DNA from: Paracoccus chinensis
GTDB lineage: Bacteria; Pseudomonadota; Alphaproteobacteria; Rhodobacterales; Rhodobacteraceae
Reading direction: 5' to 3'
Assembly (NCBI RefSeq): GCF_900102885.1
Contig: NZ_FNGE01000013.1
Span: 1-64,000 of the forward strand
DNA length: 64,000 bases
Shown: piece after piece, positions 51,370 to 62,628 of the stretch
Layout: each line of letters opens with the position of its first letter
Position numbering within the stretch: the stretch's first letter is position 1
Made by a program: the position numbers and the translations under genes
Notes under the pieces: model-generated
The model's database searches: none
Told to the model about the DNA's origin: nothing
What the model saw: the letters and a program-made list of their open reading frames with translations, nothing else

Positions 51370-52338
51370 TCAGGCCCTGGCCCCGGCCACCTGGACAGGG
51401 GCGTTGCGCATTCCCAGGCGTGCGAACAGGTCCGCGTCCTGCCACGAGGCCGGGTTGTCCGTGGTCAGCAGCACGTCCCCCACGAAGATCGAGTTGGCGC
51501 CGGCAAGGAAGCACAGGGCCTGAAGCTCGTCGCTCATCCCCGTACGCCCCGCCGACAGCCGCACCACGCTTTCCGGCATCAGGATGCGCGCCAGCGCCAC
51601 GGCGCGGACCAGGGAAAAGGGGTCCACCGGCCGCGCCACCGCCTCGACCGGCGTGCCCTCGATGGGCTGCCACAGGTTGATCGGCACGCTTTCGGGATGG
51701 CGCGGCAGGGTGGCCAGGGTGACCAGCATGGCGATGCGGTCCTCCTCGTCCTCGCCCATGCCGAGGATGCCGCCGCAGCAGACCCGGATGCCGCCTTCGC
51801 GCACGTGGTCCAGCGTTTCCAGCCGGTCCTCCATCGTCCGGGTGGTGGCGATGCGGGCGTAGTGGCCGGGCGAGGTGTCGATGTTGTGGTTGTAGAAGTC
51901 GAGCCCCGCTTCCTTCAGCCGCGCCACCTGCGGGGGCGACAGCATGCCCAGAGTCATGCAGGTCTCCATCCCCAGGGCGCGGACGCCCCGGACCATGGCG
52001 CAAAGGGCGTCGAGGTCGCGATTCTTCGGGCTGCGCCATGCCGCCCCCATGCAGAAGCGCTGCGCACCGGCCAGCCGGGCCTTGCGGGCCGCGGCAAGGA
52101 CGGCCTCGACATCCATCAGCCTGGTCGCCTTGACGCCCGTGTCGTGATGGGCGCTTTGCGAGCAATAGCCGCAGTCCTCGGGGCAGCCGCCGGTCTTGAT
52201 GCTCAGCAGGCTGGCCTGTTCCACCACGGTCGGATCGAAATGCGCCCGGTGGACGGTCTGCGCCCGGTGCATGAGGTCGGCGAAGGGCAGGGCATGGATG
52301 GCGCGCGCTTCCTCGAGCGTCCAGTCGGTGCGGATCAT
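51370..52338 (-). CDS. bioB: Biotin synthase
   Basis: 322 residues. Radical-SAM cluster Cys52, Cys56 and Cys59 in [13 protein letters not shown]; further conserved cysteines for the sacrificial [2Fe-2S] cluster in [16 protein letters not shown] and GIRVCCGG; and the YNHNIDTSP and AGRTGMSDE segments. It inserts sulfur into dethiobiotin, the last step of biotin synthesis. The ATG overlaps the bioY stop by four bases, so uptake and synthesis are co-transcribed under BioR. No other bio genes are in the window. Confidence 0.95.
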   Translation of the reverse strand: MIRTDWTLEEARAIHALPFADLMHRAQTVHRAHFDPTVVEQASLLSIKTGGCPEDCGYCSQSAHHDTGVKATRLMDVEAVLAAARKARLAGAQRFCMGAAWRSPKNRDLDALCAMVRGVRALGMETCMTLGMLSPPQVARLKEAGLDFYNHNIDTSPGHYARIATTRTMEDRLETLDHVREGGIRVCCGGILGMGEDEEDRIAMLVTLATLPRHPESVPINLWQPIEGTPVEAVARPVDPFSLVRAVALARILMPESVVRLSAGRTGMSDELQALCFLAGANSIFVGDVLLTTDNPASWQDADLFARLGMRNAPVQVAGARA

Positions 52339-52898
52339 GCGGAACGGCCCTTGCGCAGGCGGTCCCAGCCACCGGCAAGCAGCGCCGCCACGCCGAGCTT
52401 CAGAAGATCCCCCGTGACGAAGGGCAGGACACCTGCGGCCAGCACCTTGTCCGCCGGCAGGAAGGCGGCCAGCCATGCGGCCCCGGCGGCATAGGTGACC
52501 GCAAGCCCCGCCAGCATGGCCAGCAGGCGCCGCAGGGTTCCGCCGCCCGCCGCGAGCCACCCGGTCACCCCCGCCGCAACCAGGAAGCCCAGCAGATAGC
52601 CGCCGGTGGGTCCGGCCATGTAGGCCAGCCCGATCCCGCGCTCGGGCGAGCCCGAGAACACGGGCAGCCCGGCCGCACCGGCGGCCAGGTAGGTGGCCAT
52701 TGCGCCCATGGCGACGCGGGGGCCGCCGATAAGGGCGATCATCATCACCGCAAGCGTATGCAGGGTCATCGGCACCGGCCAGAAGGGCACCTGCACCTTG
52801 GCCGCGAGGGTGATGAGTGCGGCAAGGCCCAGCATCGTCGCGCCCTGCAGGAAAATGCTGCGCCGGCCGTGGCTGGCAGACAGTGCGTCAGTCGTCAT
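52335..52898 (-). CDS. bioY: Biotin transporter, BioY family (ECF S component)
   Basis: 187 residues; two adjacent ATGs (52901 and 52898) follow GGGAGA and the second has the better spacing. Six membrane helices, with [22 protein letters not shown] (start of the BioY signature), [23 protein letters not shown] and the C-terminal helix [17 protein letters not shown]. BioY alone can import biotin in many bacteria. Its promoter region carries two BioR boxes. Confidence 0.93.
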   Translation of the reverse strand: MTTDALSASHGRRSIFLQGATMLGLAALITLAAKVQVPFWPVPMTLHTLAVMMIALIGGPRVAMGAMATYLAAGAAGLPVFSGSPERGIGLAYMAGPTGGYLLGFLVAAGVTGWLAAGGGTLRRLLAMLAGLAVTYAAGAAWLAAFLPADKVLAAGVLPFVTGDLLKLGVAALLAGGWDRLRKGRSA

Positions 52899-52917
52899 CA
52901 TGGATCTCCCGATTGGT

Positions 52918-52970
52918 TTATCTATGACTAGGAACAACGCCTCCTGCCGTCCAAGTAGGATTATAGATAA
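52918..52970. promoter_or_regulatory. Two BioR boxes in front of bioY-bioB
   Basis: TTATCTATGA (52918-52927) and TTATAGATAA (52961-52970) match the established BioR site TTATMKATAA, read on either strand, with one mismatch and none. They lie 20 and 63 bases upstream of bioY; the distal one abuts the bioR stop codon. The 43-base centre-to-centre spacing, about four helical turns, would allow BioR dimers to bind on the same face. Confidence 0.85.
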
Positions 52971-53627
52971 TCAGCCGACAATTGCGGGCCTCACGATCCC
53001 GCGGCGCGCGCTGCGTCCGCCGATGCGGCCGACATGCTTGGACAGGATCATGCAGGCGACATCCGTCTGCCGCCGGCGCAAGGCGGCCAGAATGGCGCGG
53101 TGCTCGTGATCGGTCGAGGCTTCCCAGTCGCTGCGCCAGGCCGCGAACAGGAAGCGCGCGCTGGCCATGTACAAGCCGTCGATCGTGGACAGCAGTCGGG
53201 GCATGGCACAGGGGGTCAGGATCAGGCGGTGGAAACGCCGGTTGGCGGCTTCCCATTCGCGGACATCCTGCGCGGAATCAGCAGCTTCCGCCGCCTCTTC
53301 GGCCGCCGACAGCACGTCCGCGCCCATGTTCGGCGCCGCGTGGCGAAGAGCCAGCGCCTCGAGCGAGGCACGCATGGCCGCGACCTCGTGCAGCTCCTCG
53401 ACATCGAAGGAGGTGACGCGGACACCCCGGCGCGGCTCGCTGACGGCGAGGCCCTGCGCCTCGAGCTGCCGGAAGGCTTCGCGGACCGGGACATGGCTGG
53501 CGCCGAACTCCTGCGCGACATGATCCTGCCGCAGGCGCGCGCCCGGCCGCAGGGCGCCGGTGATGATGCGGTCGGCCAGGGTTGCAGCAATCTGCATGGC
53601 CAGGGTATGTCTGGGCTGGTTTTCCAT
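52971..53627 (-). CDS. bioR: BioR, GntR-family biotin-gene repressor
   Basis: 218 residues. Winged helix at ~12-70 (LADRIITGALRPGARLRQDHVAQEF, HVPVREAFRQLEAQG) and a FadR-type FCD ligand domain behind it. Assignment as BioR rests on its location upstream of bioY-bioB and on exact BioR boxes at its own promoter and theirs. BioR represses biotin synthesis and uptake genes in alphaproteobacteria, Paracoccus included. Confidence 0.92.
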   Translation of the reverse strand: MENQPRHTLAMQIAATLADRIITGALRPGARLRQDHVAQEFGASHVPVREAFRQLEAQGLAVSEPRRGVRVTSFDVEELHEVAAMRASLEALALRHAAPNMGADVLSAAEEAAEAADSAQDVREWEAANRRFHRLILTPCAMPRLLSTIDGLYMASARFLFAAWRSDWEASTDHEHRAILAALRRRQTDVACMILSKHVGRIGGRSARRGIVRPAIVG

Positions 53628-53630
53628 CTT

Positions 53631-53640
53631 TTATAGATAA
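53631..53640. promoter_or_regulatory. BioR box at the bioR start (autoregulation)
   Basis: TTATAGATAA, a perfect BioR site, lies three bases upstream of the bioR ATG, so bound BioR would block its own promoter or leader. The short distance implies an unusually short leader. Confidence 0.8.
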
Positions 53641-53750
53641 ACCGCGGGCCCGCGAGCGTCCACTGTCGTTCGGGCTGTTCTTGCAAGGCCCTATGGGGAA
53701 GCCCGATCATGCCGGCGCGCGATCCGGCCCTGCCCTGCAGGGCGAGGCCT

Positions 53751-54428
53751 TCAATACCCCAGGCTGTCCCGCAGGTTCTGCTCGACCGTCCGCAGATGCG
53801 TGCGCATCGCGTCCGCCGCCGCCTGGCCGTCGCGCGCGGCGACGGCTTCCACGATGCGGTCGTGCTGCTCGAAGCTGTGGTGGTCGCGCGGAGGGCGGCC
53901 GGGGTTGTCGCGGCGGCGGCCCCAGGTCACGGCGCGGCGGACCGTCGTCATCGTGTCGAGCAGGCCCAGCAGCAGCGAGTTCTGGGTCGCCTCGCCCAGG
54001 GCGCGGTGCAGGCGGTTGTCGTGATGCTCGTACTGGCGCCAGGTGGGCGCCCCGCGGCATTTCTGGGCGCAGGCGCGCAGGTCGTTGATCTGCGCCCCCG
54101 TGGCATTCGCGGCCGCGAGGCGCGCGATCTCGGGTTCAAAGGCAAGGCGGGCCGCCATGACCTCGGTCGGGTTCGTCCGCAGGACCAGCGCGTTGATCTC
54201 GCTCATGCTGTTGATGGGCCGCTCGCCCATGAAGGTGCCCTTGCCGACATGGCGCCACACGACCCCCTCGCCCTGCAGGGCGGCAAGCGCCTTGCGCAGC
54301 ACCGTGCGGCCCATGTCGAGCGTTTCGGCAAGTTCCCGTTCGGACGGAAGGCGGCCGTCGTCGCCGAGATCGGCGGTCTCGAGATAGGCCCGCAGTTTAT
54401 CCAGAGGGGAAGCATGAAGCGGCTGCAT
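53751..54428 (-). CDS. GntR-family (FadR subfamily) regulator of the adjacent NMT1-type ABC operon
   Basis: 225 residues. Winged helix (~25-60: LPSERELAETLDMGRTVLRKALAALQGEG) and an FCD ligand domain (~80-220) with metal-type residues in ALGEATQNS and HDRIVEAVAARD. A perfect nine-base inverted repeat begins three bases before its ATG, and a matching half-site lies in the divergent promoter, so it should repress both directions until its ligand, perhaps the transported compound or the acid released by the FAH-type enzyme, is present. About 120 bases between it and bioR contain nothing I can name. Confidence 0.9.
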   Translation of the reverse strand: MQPLHASPLDKLRAYLETADLGDDGRLPSERELAETLDMGRTVLRKALAALQGEGVVWRHVGKGTFMGERPINSMSEINALVLRTNPTEVMAARLAFEPEIARLAAANATGAQINDLRACAQKCRGAPTWRQYEHHDNRLHRALGEATQNSLLLGLLDTMTTVRRAVTWGRRRDNPGRPPRDHHSFEQHDRIVEAVAARDGQAAADAMRTHLRTVEQNLRDSLGY

Positions 54429-54431
54429 CTT

Positions 54432-54455
54432 TGAACCAATCCTGTGATTGGTTCA
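54432..54455. promoter_or_regulatory. Perfect inverted repeat, GntR operator
   Basis: TGAACCAAT (54432-54440) and ATTGGTTCA (54447-54455) around CCTGTG. The arms are perfect. The site touches the start region of the GntR gene, so binding would block its own expression. The same ATTGGTTC occurs once more at 54600-54607. Confidence 0.7.
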
Positions 54456-54571
54456 TACTTTACGCGCAGCAGCGGAATGTCAAGTTGTTCGAATCAGACA
54501 AAATTATCACTCATCATCAACTATTTATTCTTGAACGCCAGCAACCCGGCGGGTGAGTTACCTCAAGATCG

Positions 54572-54607
54572 TTGACGCACCATTGCGGTCAATACAATGA
54601 TTGGTTC
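54572..54607 (+). promoter_or_regulatory. Candidate promoter of the NMT1-type ABC operon with GntR half-site
   Basis: TTGACG (54572-54577) and TACAAT (54593-54598) resemble -35 and -10 elements with a slightly short 15-base spacer. ATTGGTTC (54600-54607), identical to one arm of the GntR operator, lies directly after the -10, where a repressor would block initiation. The binding-protein gene starts 42 bases further on. Confidence 0.5.
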
Positions 54608-54649
54608 CATACCGGGCTTGGAGGAGCCCGTTCCTGGGGAGGAGAGAAG

Positions 54650-55639
54650 ATGGGTTTTCTTGCTGACAGGATGCGGCGGCGGGTGGCCGTGTCCGCACTT
54701 GCGCTGGTCGCGGCCCTGCCGGCTGCGGCTTCCGCCGATCCGATGCGCATCGCCTTCGGCGATATCGCCACCATCGAGACCCTTGGGCTGCTCATTGCGA
54801 TCGAGCGGGCGAAGGAGCAGGGGGTCGAGGTCGAGCCGACCTTCCTGAAAAGCGAGGACATCGCGGCGCAGGCGGTGGTCAGCGGACAGGCGGACATCGG
54901 CATCGGCGGCCCCTATGCGCTGCTGCAGAAGGTCAAGGCGGCGATCCGGATCTTCCTGCAGCTGAGCGAACTGCAGATGTATCCGGTGGTCAACACCGAG
55001 TTCTACAAGGACTGGGCCGACCTGGACGGGCAGGAGATCGCCGTCCACTCGCGCGGCTCGGGCACCGAGGCGATCATGCAGATGATGGCCGACAGGCACG
55101 GCATCGAATATTCCAGCATCGCCTATGTGCCGGGGGCCGAGGTGCGGACGGGCGCTCTGCTGCAGGGCAACGTCAAGGCGACCATCGTCGATTCCTCGGG
55201 CAAGCGCGTGCTCGAGGCCGAGGCGCCGGACCGCTTCGCCTTCCTGCCGCTGGACGGGGTCGAGGCCACGGACGAGGCGATGTTCGCCAACACCTCCTAT
55301 CTGGCCGAGAACCCCGAGGACGTGGCGAAGCTTGTCGAGGCGGTCGTGACGACCTGGCGCGAGATCGCGGCCGACCCGTCCGCCGCGGTCAGGCTGCGCG
55401 AGCAGTACAACCTGCTGCCCGACGCCACCCCCGAGATGCTGGCCGAGATCGAGCCCTATTACGCGGGAATGAAGGATGCCCTGCCGCTGAACGGCGGCGG
55501 CGAGGAGGCCGCGCGCAGCGACTTTGCCTTCTACACCGCCTCGGGTGCGCTGGAAGGCAAGCCCGAGGACCTGAAGGTAGAGGACTTCTGGGATCTTTCC
55601 GTTCTGAACGGCGCGCTCGGCAAGCTCGGGACGCAGTGA
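54650..55639 (+). CDS. NMT1/TauA-type ABC transporter substrate-binding protein
   Basis: 329 residues; ATG with GGAGGAGA. Signal peptide with twin-arginine-like RMRRRVAVSALALVAALPAAASA (cleavage near residue 31). Mature domain follows the NMT1/THI5/SsuA plan: IAFGDIATIETLGLLIAIERAKEQG, a SGQADIGIGGPYALL hinge and SRGSGTEAIMQMM. The family binds taurine, sulfonates, nitrate, thiamine precursors, aromatics and phthalate-like acids. No residues visible to me settle which. Confidence 0.88.
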   Translation: MGFLADRMRRRVAVSALALVAALPAAASADPMRIAFGDIATIETLGLLIAIERAKEQGVEVEPTFLKSEDIAAQAVVSGQADIGIGGPYALLQKVKAAIRIFLQLSELQMYPVVNTEFYKDWADLDGQEIAVHSRGSGTEAIMQMMADRHGIEYSSIAYVPGAEVRTGALLQGNVKATIVDSSGKRVLEAEAPDRFAFLPLDGVEATDEAMFANTSYLAENPEDVAKLVEAVVTTWREIAADPSAAVRLREQYNLLPDATPEMLAEIEPYYAGMKDALPLNGGGEEAARSDFAFYTASGALEGKPEDLKVEDFWDLSVLNGALGKLGTQ

Positions 55640-55640
55640 G

Positions 55641-56465
55641 ATGAGCGTCATGTCACAGGATGTGAAGGTGGTGGCCCCCGCGGCCACCACGGGACAGGCG
55701 CTGCGCCTGTTTGCCGAACGGCGCAGGTCCTTCTGGGTCGTCCTTTCGCTGCTGGTGCTGTTCACGGCCTGGGAGATCGCGGGCCGCGTCCCGATCAGCT
55801 TCGCCTTTCCCACCTTTCTCGACACGCTGGCCGCCTTCTTCGAGATGGTCGCGGACGGCTCGATGATCCGGGCCTTCTTCCTGACGCTGCAACCGCTGGT
55901 GCTGGGCGTCGCCATCTCGGCGCTGCTGGGGATCGCGCTGGGGATCGTGATGGGGCTGTCGGACCGGCTGGAATGGCTGCTCGCCCCGGTCTTCATCGTG
56001 CTGCAGGCCGCGCCCATGGCGGCGCTGGTGCCGCTGGTGACCTTTGTCTACGGCATCGGGCTGGTCGCCAAGACGCTGGCCGTCATCATGCTGGCGCTGC
56101 CGGTGATCGTGCTGAACTCGTACAAGGCGGTGCGGCACGTGAACCCCTCGCTGGTGGACATGTGCCGGTCCTTCCAGGGCACGCGGCGCCAGCAGATCTT
56201 CAAGATCATCATCCCCGACGCGTCGCCCGTCCTGTTCGCGGGCCTGCGCCTGGGGGTGGCCGCCGGCTTCATCGGCGTCATGCTGGCCGAACTGCTGATC
56301 ACCCCCACGGGGATCGGCGACCTGATCACCTATCACCGCTCGGTCGCCAACTACGCGCACATGTATGCGGCCGTCACCGCCATCATCGCGGCGTCCACCG
56401 TGACGCTGGCCCTGCTGCAGTGGTTCGAGACCAACGTCATGCGCCCCGAAAAGAGGAGGAGCTGA
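55641..56465 (+). CDS. SsuC/TauC-type ABC transporter permease A
   Basis: 274 residues, six membrane helices; ATG one base after the previous stop. EAA loop: VDMCRSFQGTRRQQIFKIIIPDA. The family normally forms homodimers with one permease gene per operon. A second, clearly different permease gene follows the ATPase, so this transporter appears to be a heterodimer. Confidence 0.9.
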   Translation: MSVMSQDVKVVAPAATTGQALRLFAERRRSFWVVLSLLVLFTAWEIAGRVPISFAFPTFLDTLAAFFEMVADGSMIRAFFLTLQPLVLGVAISALLGIALGIVMGLSDRLEWLLAPVFIVLQAAPMAALVPLVTFVYGIGLVAKTLAVIMLALPVIVLNSYKAVRHVNPSLVDMCRSFQGTRRQQIFKIIIPDASPVLFAGLRLGVAAGFIGVMLAELLITPTGIGDLITYHRSVANYAHMYAAVTAIIAASTVTLALLQWFETNVMRPEKRRS

Positions 56466-56466
56466 G

Positions 56467-57276
56467 ATGACCGTCACCGCACTCGCGGCCGACACCTTCG
56501 ATCCCGCTAGCGTCGTCACCCACGATCCGGTCGTGCGGGTCGAGGCGATCTGCAAGCATTACGGCAGCACCGAGGCGCTGCGGAACATCGACCTGCAGTT
56601 CGAGCGCGGCAAGCTGACGACGCTGCTGGGCCCGTCGGGCTGCGGCAAGACCACGCTGCTGAAGATCATCGCAGGCCTGGTGCCCGCGACCTCGGGGCAG
56701 ATCGTCGTGAACGGCCGCGCCGTCACGGGGCCGGGACCGGAGCGCGCCTTCGTCTTCCAGGACTTCGCGCTGATGCCCTGGGCCACGGTCCTGCGCAACG
56801 TGGGCTTCGGGCTGGAACTGAAGGGCATGGCCGCGGCCGAGCGCAACCGCATCGCGCGGCGCTACATCGAGGAGGTCGGGCTTCAGGGCTTCGAGGACAA
56901 GTATCCGCACGAGCTGTCGGGGGGCATGCGCCAGCGCGTCGGCATCGCCCGCGCCTTCGCGGTGAACGCCGACGTGCTGCTGCTGGATGAGCCCTTCTCG
57001 GCCGTGGACGAACAGAACCGCCGCAAGTTCCAGGAGGACCTGCTGCGGCTGGTCGAGATGGAGCGCAAGACCTTCATCTTCGTCACCCATTCGATCGAGG
57101 AGGCGGTCTATGTCTCGGACCGGATCGTGCTGCTGTCGCCGCGGCCGGGCCGCGTGTCGAACATCATCGACCCCCGGATCGACCGCACCGCCAACCCCGA
57201 CGACATCCGGCGCGACCCAGGCTATCTCGACGTGGTCGAGGAGATCTGGCAGGGCCTGCGCCATTATGCGGAGTGA
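56467..57276 (+). CDS. SsuB/TauB-type ABC transporter ATPase
   Basis: 269 residues. Walker [11 protein letters not shown]-loop [13 protein letters not shown], signature LSGGMRQR, Walker [12 protein letters not shown], switch His in [14 protein letters not shown]. It starts one base after the first permease gene stop and drives import together with both permeases. The N-terminal ~25 residues precede the ATPase core and are not conserved in the family. Confidence 0.92.
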   Translation: MTVTALAADTFDPASVVTHDPVVRVEAICKHYGSTEALRNIDLQFERGKLTTLLGPSGCGKTTLLKIIAGLVPATSGQIVVNGRAVTGPGPERAFVFQDFALMPWATVLRNVGFGLELKGMAAAERNRIARRYIEEVGLQGFEDKYPHELSGGMRQRVGIARAFAVNADVLLLDEPFSAVDEQNRRKFQEDLLRLVEMERKTFIFVTHSIEEAVYVSDRIVLLSPRPGRVSNIIDPRIDRTANPDDIRRDPGYLDVVEEIWQGLRHYAE

Positions 57277-57282
57277 CCGGCC

Positions 57283-58035
57283 ATGACCATGTTCGGATAC
57301 CGCATTCCCATGATGGCCTCGCTGATCGTCTGGGCCCTGGTGTGGGAGATCGTGGGCCGGCTGGACATCATCTTCCTGATCCCGCCGATGACCGCGATCA
57401 TCGCCGCAGGCTTCGACCTGGTGCAGACCAATTCCTGGCAGAACGCCACGCTTGTCACGATCCGGTCCTTCGTGATCGGCATGGCGCTGGCGATCGGGAT
57501 CGGCGTGCCGCTTGGCGTGATGATGGGCCGCGTGAAGATCATCGACAACATCTTCGGTCTGTGGGTGAACATCTTCGTCAGCGCGCCGCTGTCGGCGCTG
57601 GTGCCGGTGCTGATGATCCTCTTCGGGATGGGCGAGGCGACCATCGTCGTCACGGTCTTCCTGTTCGCCGTCTGGATCATCGTGCTGGATGCCCGCGCGG
57701 GCGTCATGCAGGTGCCCAGCTCTCTGGTCGAGATGGCGCGGTCCTATGGCGCCTCGCAGGCCACCATCATGCGCAAGATCATCCTGGTCTCGGCGCTGCC
57801 CGAAATCCTCGCGGGCATCCGCATCGGCGTGATCCGGGGGGTCAAGGGGGTGGTCATCGGCCAGATCCTCGTGGCCGTGATCGGCTACGGCGAACTTTTC
57901 GAGCTGTATTCCCGCAGCTTCGACATGGAGCGGTTCTGGGCGCTCACACTGGTTCTCTTCGCTGCGGCGATGGTGCTGTCGGCGATCGTGGAAAACGCGG
58001 AAAAACGCATAGAATACTACGCAGGAGCGAGATGA
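57283..58035 (+). CDS. SsuC/TauC-type ABC transporter permease B
   Basis: 250 residues, six membrane helices. EAA loop: [27 protein letters not shown]. Distinct from permease A at most positions. Its stop overlaps the start of the hydrolase gene (ATGATG region), so the enzyme is translationally coupled to the transporter. Confidence 0.9.
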   Translation: MTMFGYRIPMMASLIVWALVWEIVGRLDIIFLIPPMTAIIAAGFDLVQTNSWQNATLVTIRSFVIGMALAIGIGVPLGVMMGRVKIIDNIFGLWVNIFVSAPLSALVPVLMILFGMGEATIVVTVFLFAVWIIVLDARAGVMQVPSSLVEMARSYGASQATIMRKIILVSALPEILAGIRIGVIRGVKGVVIGQILVAVIGYGELFELYSRSFDMERFWALTLVLFAAAMVLSAIVENAEKRIEYYAGAR

Positions 58036-58742
58036 TGAACGAGATGACCAAGATGGCGGACTATGTCTTCGTGCCCGAACCCACCCCCACCATTCCGGTG
58101 GCCGGCAGCGACAAGCTGTTCCCCGTGCGCCGTATCTACTGCGTGGGCCGCAACTTCGCCGACCACGCGATCGAGATGGGCCACGACCCCGACAAGGAGC
58201 CGCCCTTCTTCTTCCAGAAGAACCCCGACTCGATCGTGCCGCCCGGCAAGGACTTCCCCTATCCGACCGAGACCAGCGACGTGCACCACGAGATCGAGCT
58301 GGTCGTGGCGCTGAAATCGGGCGGCACCGACATCCCGCTGGACAAGGCGCTGGACTGCGTCTTCGGCTACGGGGTGGGTCTCGACATGACCCGGCGCGAC
58401 CTGCAGGGCCAGGCCAAGAAGATGGGCCGCCCGTGGGAAACGGGCAAGTCCTTCGAGGCCTCGGCACCCTGCTCGGCCATCCATCCGGTGTCCGAGGTGG
58501 GGCACCCCACGCAGGGCGCGATCCGCGTCGAGGTCAACGGCGAGATGCGCCAGGAAGGCGACCTGAACCAGATGATCTGGAAGGTGCCGGAAATGATCTC
58601 GTACCTGTCGCGGCTGTTCGAGCTGCGCCCCGGGGACGTGATCTTCGCGGGCACCCCGGCGGGCGTCGGCGCCGTGGTCCGGGGCGACGTGATGACCGGC
58701 CATGTGGAAGGCGTGGACGACATCACCGTCAAGGTGGTCTGA
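58032..58742 (+). CDS. Fumarylacetoacetate-hydrolase-family enzyme (acylpyruvase-like)
   Basis: 236 residues; AGGAG before the ATG. Core motifs: [33 protein letters not shown], the metal ligands in [10 protein letters not shown], and [14 protein letters not shown] and GKSFEASAP. Closest in plan to the small acylpyruvate/maleylpyruvate hydrolases (FahA/FAHD1 type), which hydrolyse or decarboxylate 3-acylpyruvates from aromatic or sugar-acid breakdown, using Mg2+. The coupling to a transporter suggests the imported compound is a ring-derived or oxo acid. Confidence 0.88.
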   Translation: MMNEMTKMADYVFVPEPTPTIPVAGSDKLFPVRRIYCVGRNFADHAIEMGHDPDKEPPFFFQKNPDSIVPPGKDFPYPTETSDVHHEIELVVALKSGGTDIPLDKALDCVFGYGVGLDMTRRDLQGQAKKMGRPWETGKSFEASAPCSAIHPVSEVGHPTQGAIRVEVNGEMRQEGDLNQMIWKVPEMISYLSRLFELRPGDVIFAGTPAGVGAVVRGDVMTGHVEGVDDITVKVV

Positions 58743-58749
58743 GATCCCT

Positions 58750-58772
58750 GCGGCCCCGTCGGGGGCCGCTTT
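58750..58772 (+). terminator. Rho-independent terminator after the FAH-family gene
   Basis: GCGGCCCC (58750-58757), four-base loop GTCG, GGGGCCGC (58762-58769), then TTT. It starts seven bases after the stop codon and closes the operon. Confidence 0.8.
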
Positions 58773-59093
58773 CCGTTCCGGCGCGCGCGATGCCCCTGTC
58801 CCTGACGCTTGCGAGCCCTTCACCTTCGCGCTTGCCACAAGCCCCTGCATCCCCAAGCTTTCGGACGTCGGCGGCGGCCTCGCTATCGCCCTGCCCGGAA
58901 CGCCCGGCCCTCTTCAAAGGCCTTTGCCGTGATGGCCGGCCGCCGGCTGCGACGGGCGCTCGGGGGCAGGGCGGAAGCCGACGCGCGGGCTGTCCGATCT
59001 TTGCCGCGACTGCACTGGGGACCTGACGCAGGCGGCGGTCTCTGCTAAGGCCGGTCCGACACGGATTCCATCTCAGCAAGACAGGTTCATGAC
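58773..59093. other. Intergenic region upstream of icd
   Basis: About 320 bases between the terminator and icd. No gene is supported. It should contain the icd promoter, but I see no clear -35/-10 pair; GACAGG eight bases before the icd ATG serves as ribosome site. Confidence 0.4.
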
Positions 59094-61316
<2,223 letters not shown>

Positions 61317-61328
61317 ACGGCAGGGACG

Positions 61329-61415
61329 GCACCGATACGCCGGGACGTGACCCGGAGCGCATCGGTGCGCCAGACAGAAAGGCCACCGCCCGCCGGTTCC
61401 GGGCGGGCGGTGGCC
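61329..61415 (+). terminator. Tandem hairpins after icd
   Basis: The first, GCACCGAT...ATCGGTGC (61329-61368), has an inner CCGGG/CCCGG stem and small bulges. The second, GGCCACCGCCCGCC (61381-61394) with its perfect complement (61402-61415), has a 14-base stem. No T-run follows either, but the stems are long enough to stop transcription or protect the message. Confidence 0.65.
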
Positions 61416-61718
61416 GATGTCATGAGGCCTTCCATCTCGACCGTCGGGCCGCAGGCCGCGCCATGCGCTGGGGCGCCGGCCAAGATGTTCGGACGCAGGG
61501 TCAGGTCCGCGGCCTTCTGGCACCCCTCCTGGTCCGGTTGTATGACCCGGCCGTTTCTCAACCTGAGGAACCATCAGGGTGCGGGCGCATTGTGCGCTGT
61601 GGGAGCCGCCAATGCACATACAGCATCCGTGCCGCAGGGAATGTCCTCATGGAAGGACCGGGGCCGCCGTCGTGACGGCCGGCGCAATCGGCGCAGCAAA
61701 GCAGGACAGGGGCCTGCG
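61416..61718. other. Intergenic region upstream of the TetR-like gene
   Basis: About 300 bases with no supported gene. A GGAAC-N16-CATT stretch near 61566 is one base off the EcfG pattern, too weak on its own. Otherwise I see nothing in it. Confidence 0.3.
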
Positions 61719-62333
61719 ATGAAGCAGCTTCCCGAGATGCGCCCTTATGACCGTCTGCTAAGCCGCGCCGCCGAGCAGATGGCCGCGCTGACCCCGCAGC
61801 CCGACCTGGCGCTCGCCGCGCAGGAAGCCGGGGTCCCGCTGGACGAGGCGCTGGCGTGGTTTGCCGATGCCCATGCGCTGAGCGCCGCCGTTCTCGAACA
61901 GCAGATGGTGCTTCTGACGGATCACCTGACGCAGCGGGTGTCCGCGGCGCCCTCGGACGATGTGGTCGCCCAGCTTCGCGCCCTGATCCACGCCTATGTG
62001 GAATGGTTCTTCGACAATCCCGTCGGCGGGCGCCTGCTGGTCAGTCCCGCCGTCGTGGCGGTGCTTTCGCGACACCAGGTGAAGCGGTTCTCGAGCGCGA
62101 TCTACGGACTTGCCGAGTCGATGATGGAGCGGGCCCGCACCGCCGGCCTCATCCGCGCCGACATCGACATTCCCGAGGTGATGCTGACGATGCGGGCGCT
62201 GACGCTCGGCATTGTCGCGCTGCAGGACATGGACCGCGCGCGGCTGTGGGGAAATCCGGCCGATCCGCGCGCGGCATTGACCCGCGTGATGGATGGCTAC
62301 TTCGACCTCATCATGCAGAAACCCGCCGGATAA
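61719..62333 (+). CDS. TetR-family-like transcription regulator
   Basis: 204 residues; start with CAGGGGCC upstream. Residues ~12-60 match a TetR helix-turn-helix in spacing (RLLSRAAEQMAALT...LAAQEAGVPLDEALAWF) but with a degenerate recognition helix. Residues ~75-200 form the helical ligand domain (LIHAYVEWFFDNPVGGRLL, ESMMERARTAGLIRADID, MVDGYFDLI-like end). No neighbouring operon indicates its target. Confidence 0.75.
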   Translation: MKQLPEMRPYDRLLSRAAEQMAALTPQPDLALAAQEAGVPLDEALAWFADAHALSAAVLEQQMVLLTDHLTQRVSAAPSDDVVAQLRALIHAYVEWFFDNPVGGRLLVSPAVVAVLSRHQVKRFSSAIYGLAESMMERARTAGLIRADIDIPEVMLTMRALTLGIVALQDMDRARLWGNPADPRAALTRVMDGYFDLIMQKPAG

Positions 62334-62628
62334 GGCGTAGCGGGCAATGGCGGGGGCCGCACAAGCGAGCGGTCGCGGGTGTCATGCCCGATCACGCTTT
62401 TCCTTCATCGGCAGACGCCCGATCGCGGCCGGTCCGGGGAAGGGTCGGCCCGCCATCGCCACTCCCTGCAGCCCGCATGTCCTTTCCGTGCCGCAGACCT
62501 GCCCGGTGCCGCCCAGGCAAACCATCCGTCCCAGTCACATCAGAATAGCTATAACTGCAATTATGTAACCAGCAGTCCGCCAGTCCGGCTGCGAATTCCT
62601 TTCGCCTGCCACGTCTCGCGCCCGCCGC
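62334..62628. other. Intergenic region between TetR-like and GntR genes (convergent)
   Basis: About 295 bases between convergent stops. A short AT-rich stretch lies near 62540-62570. I see no gene, hairpin with T-run or repeat. Confidence 0.3.

Noticed and set aside
61565..61589. GGAAC-N16-CATT before the TetR-like gene
   Set aside because: One mismatch and more than 120 bases from the start codon; without other support it is likely chance.
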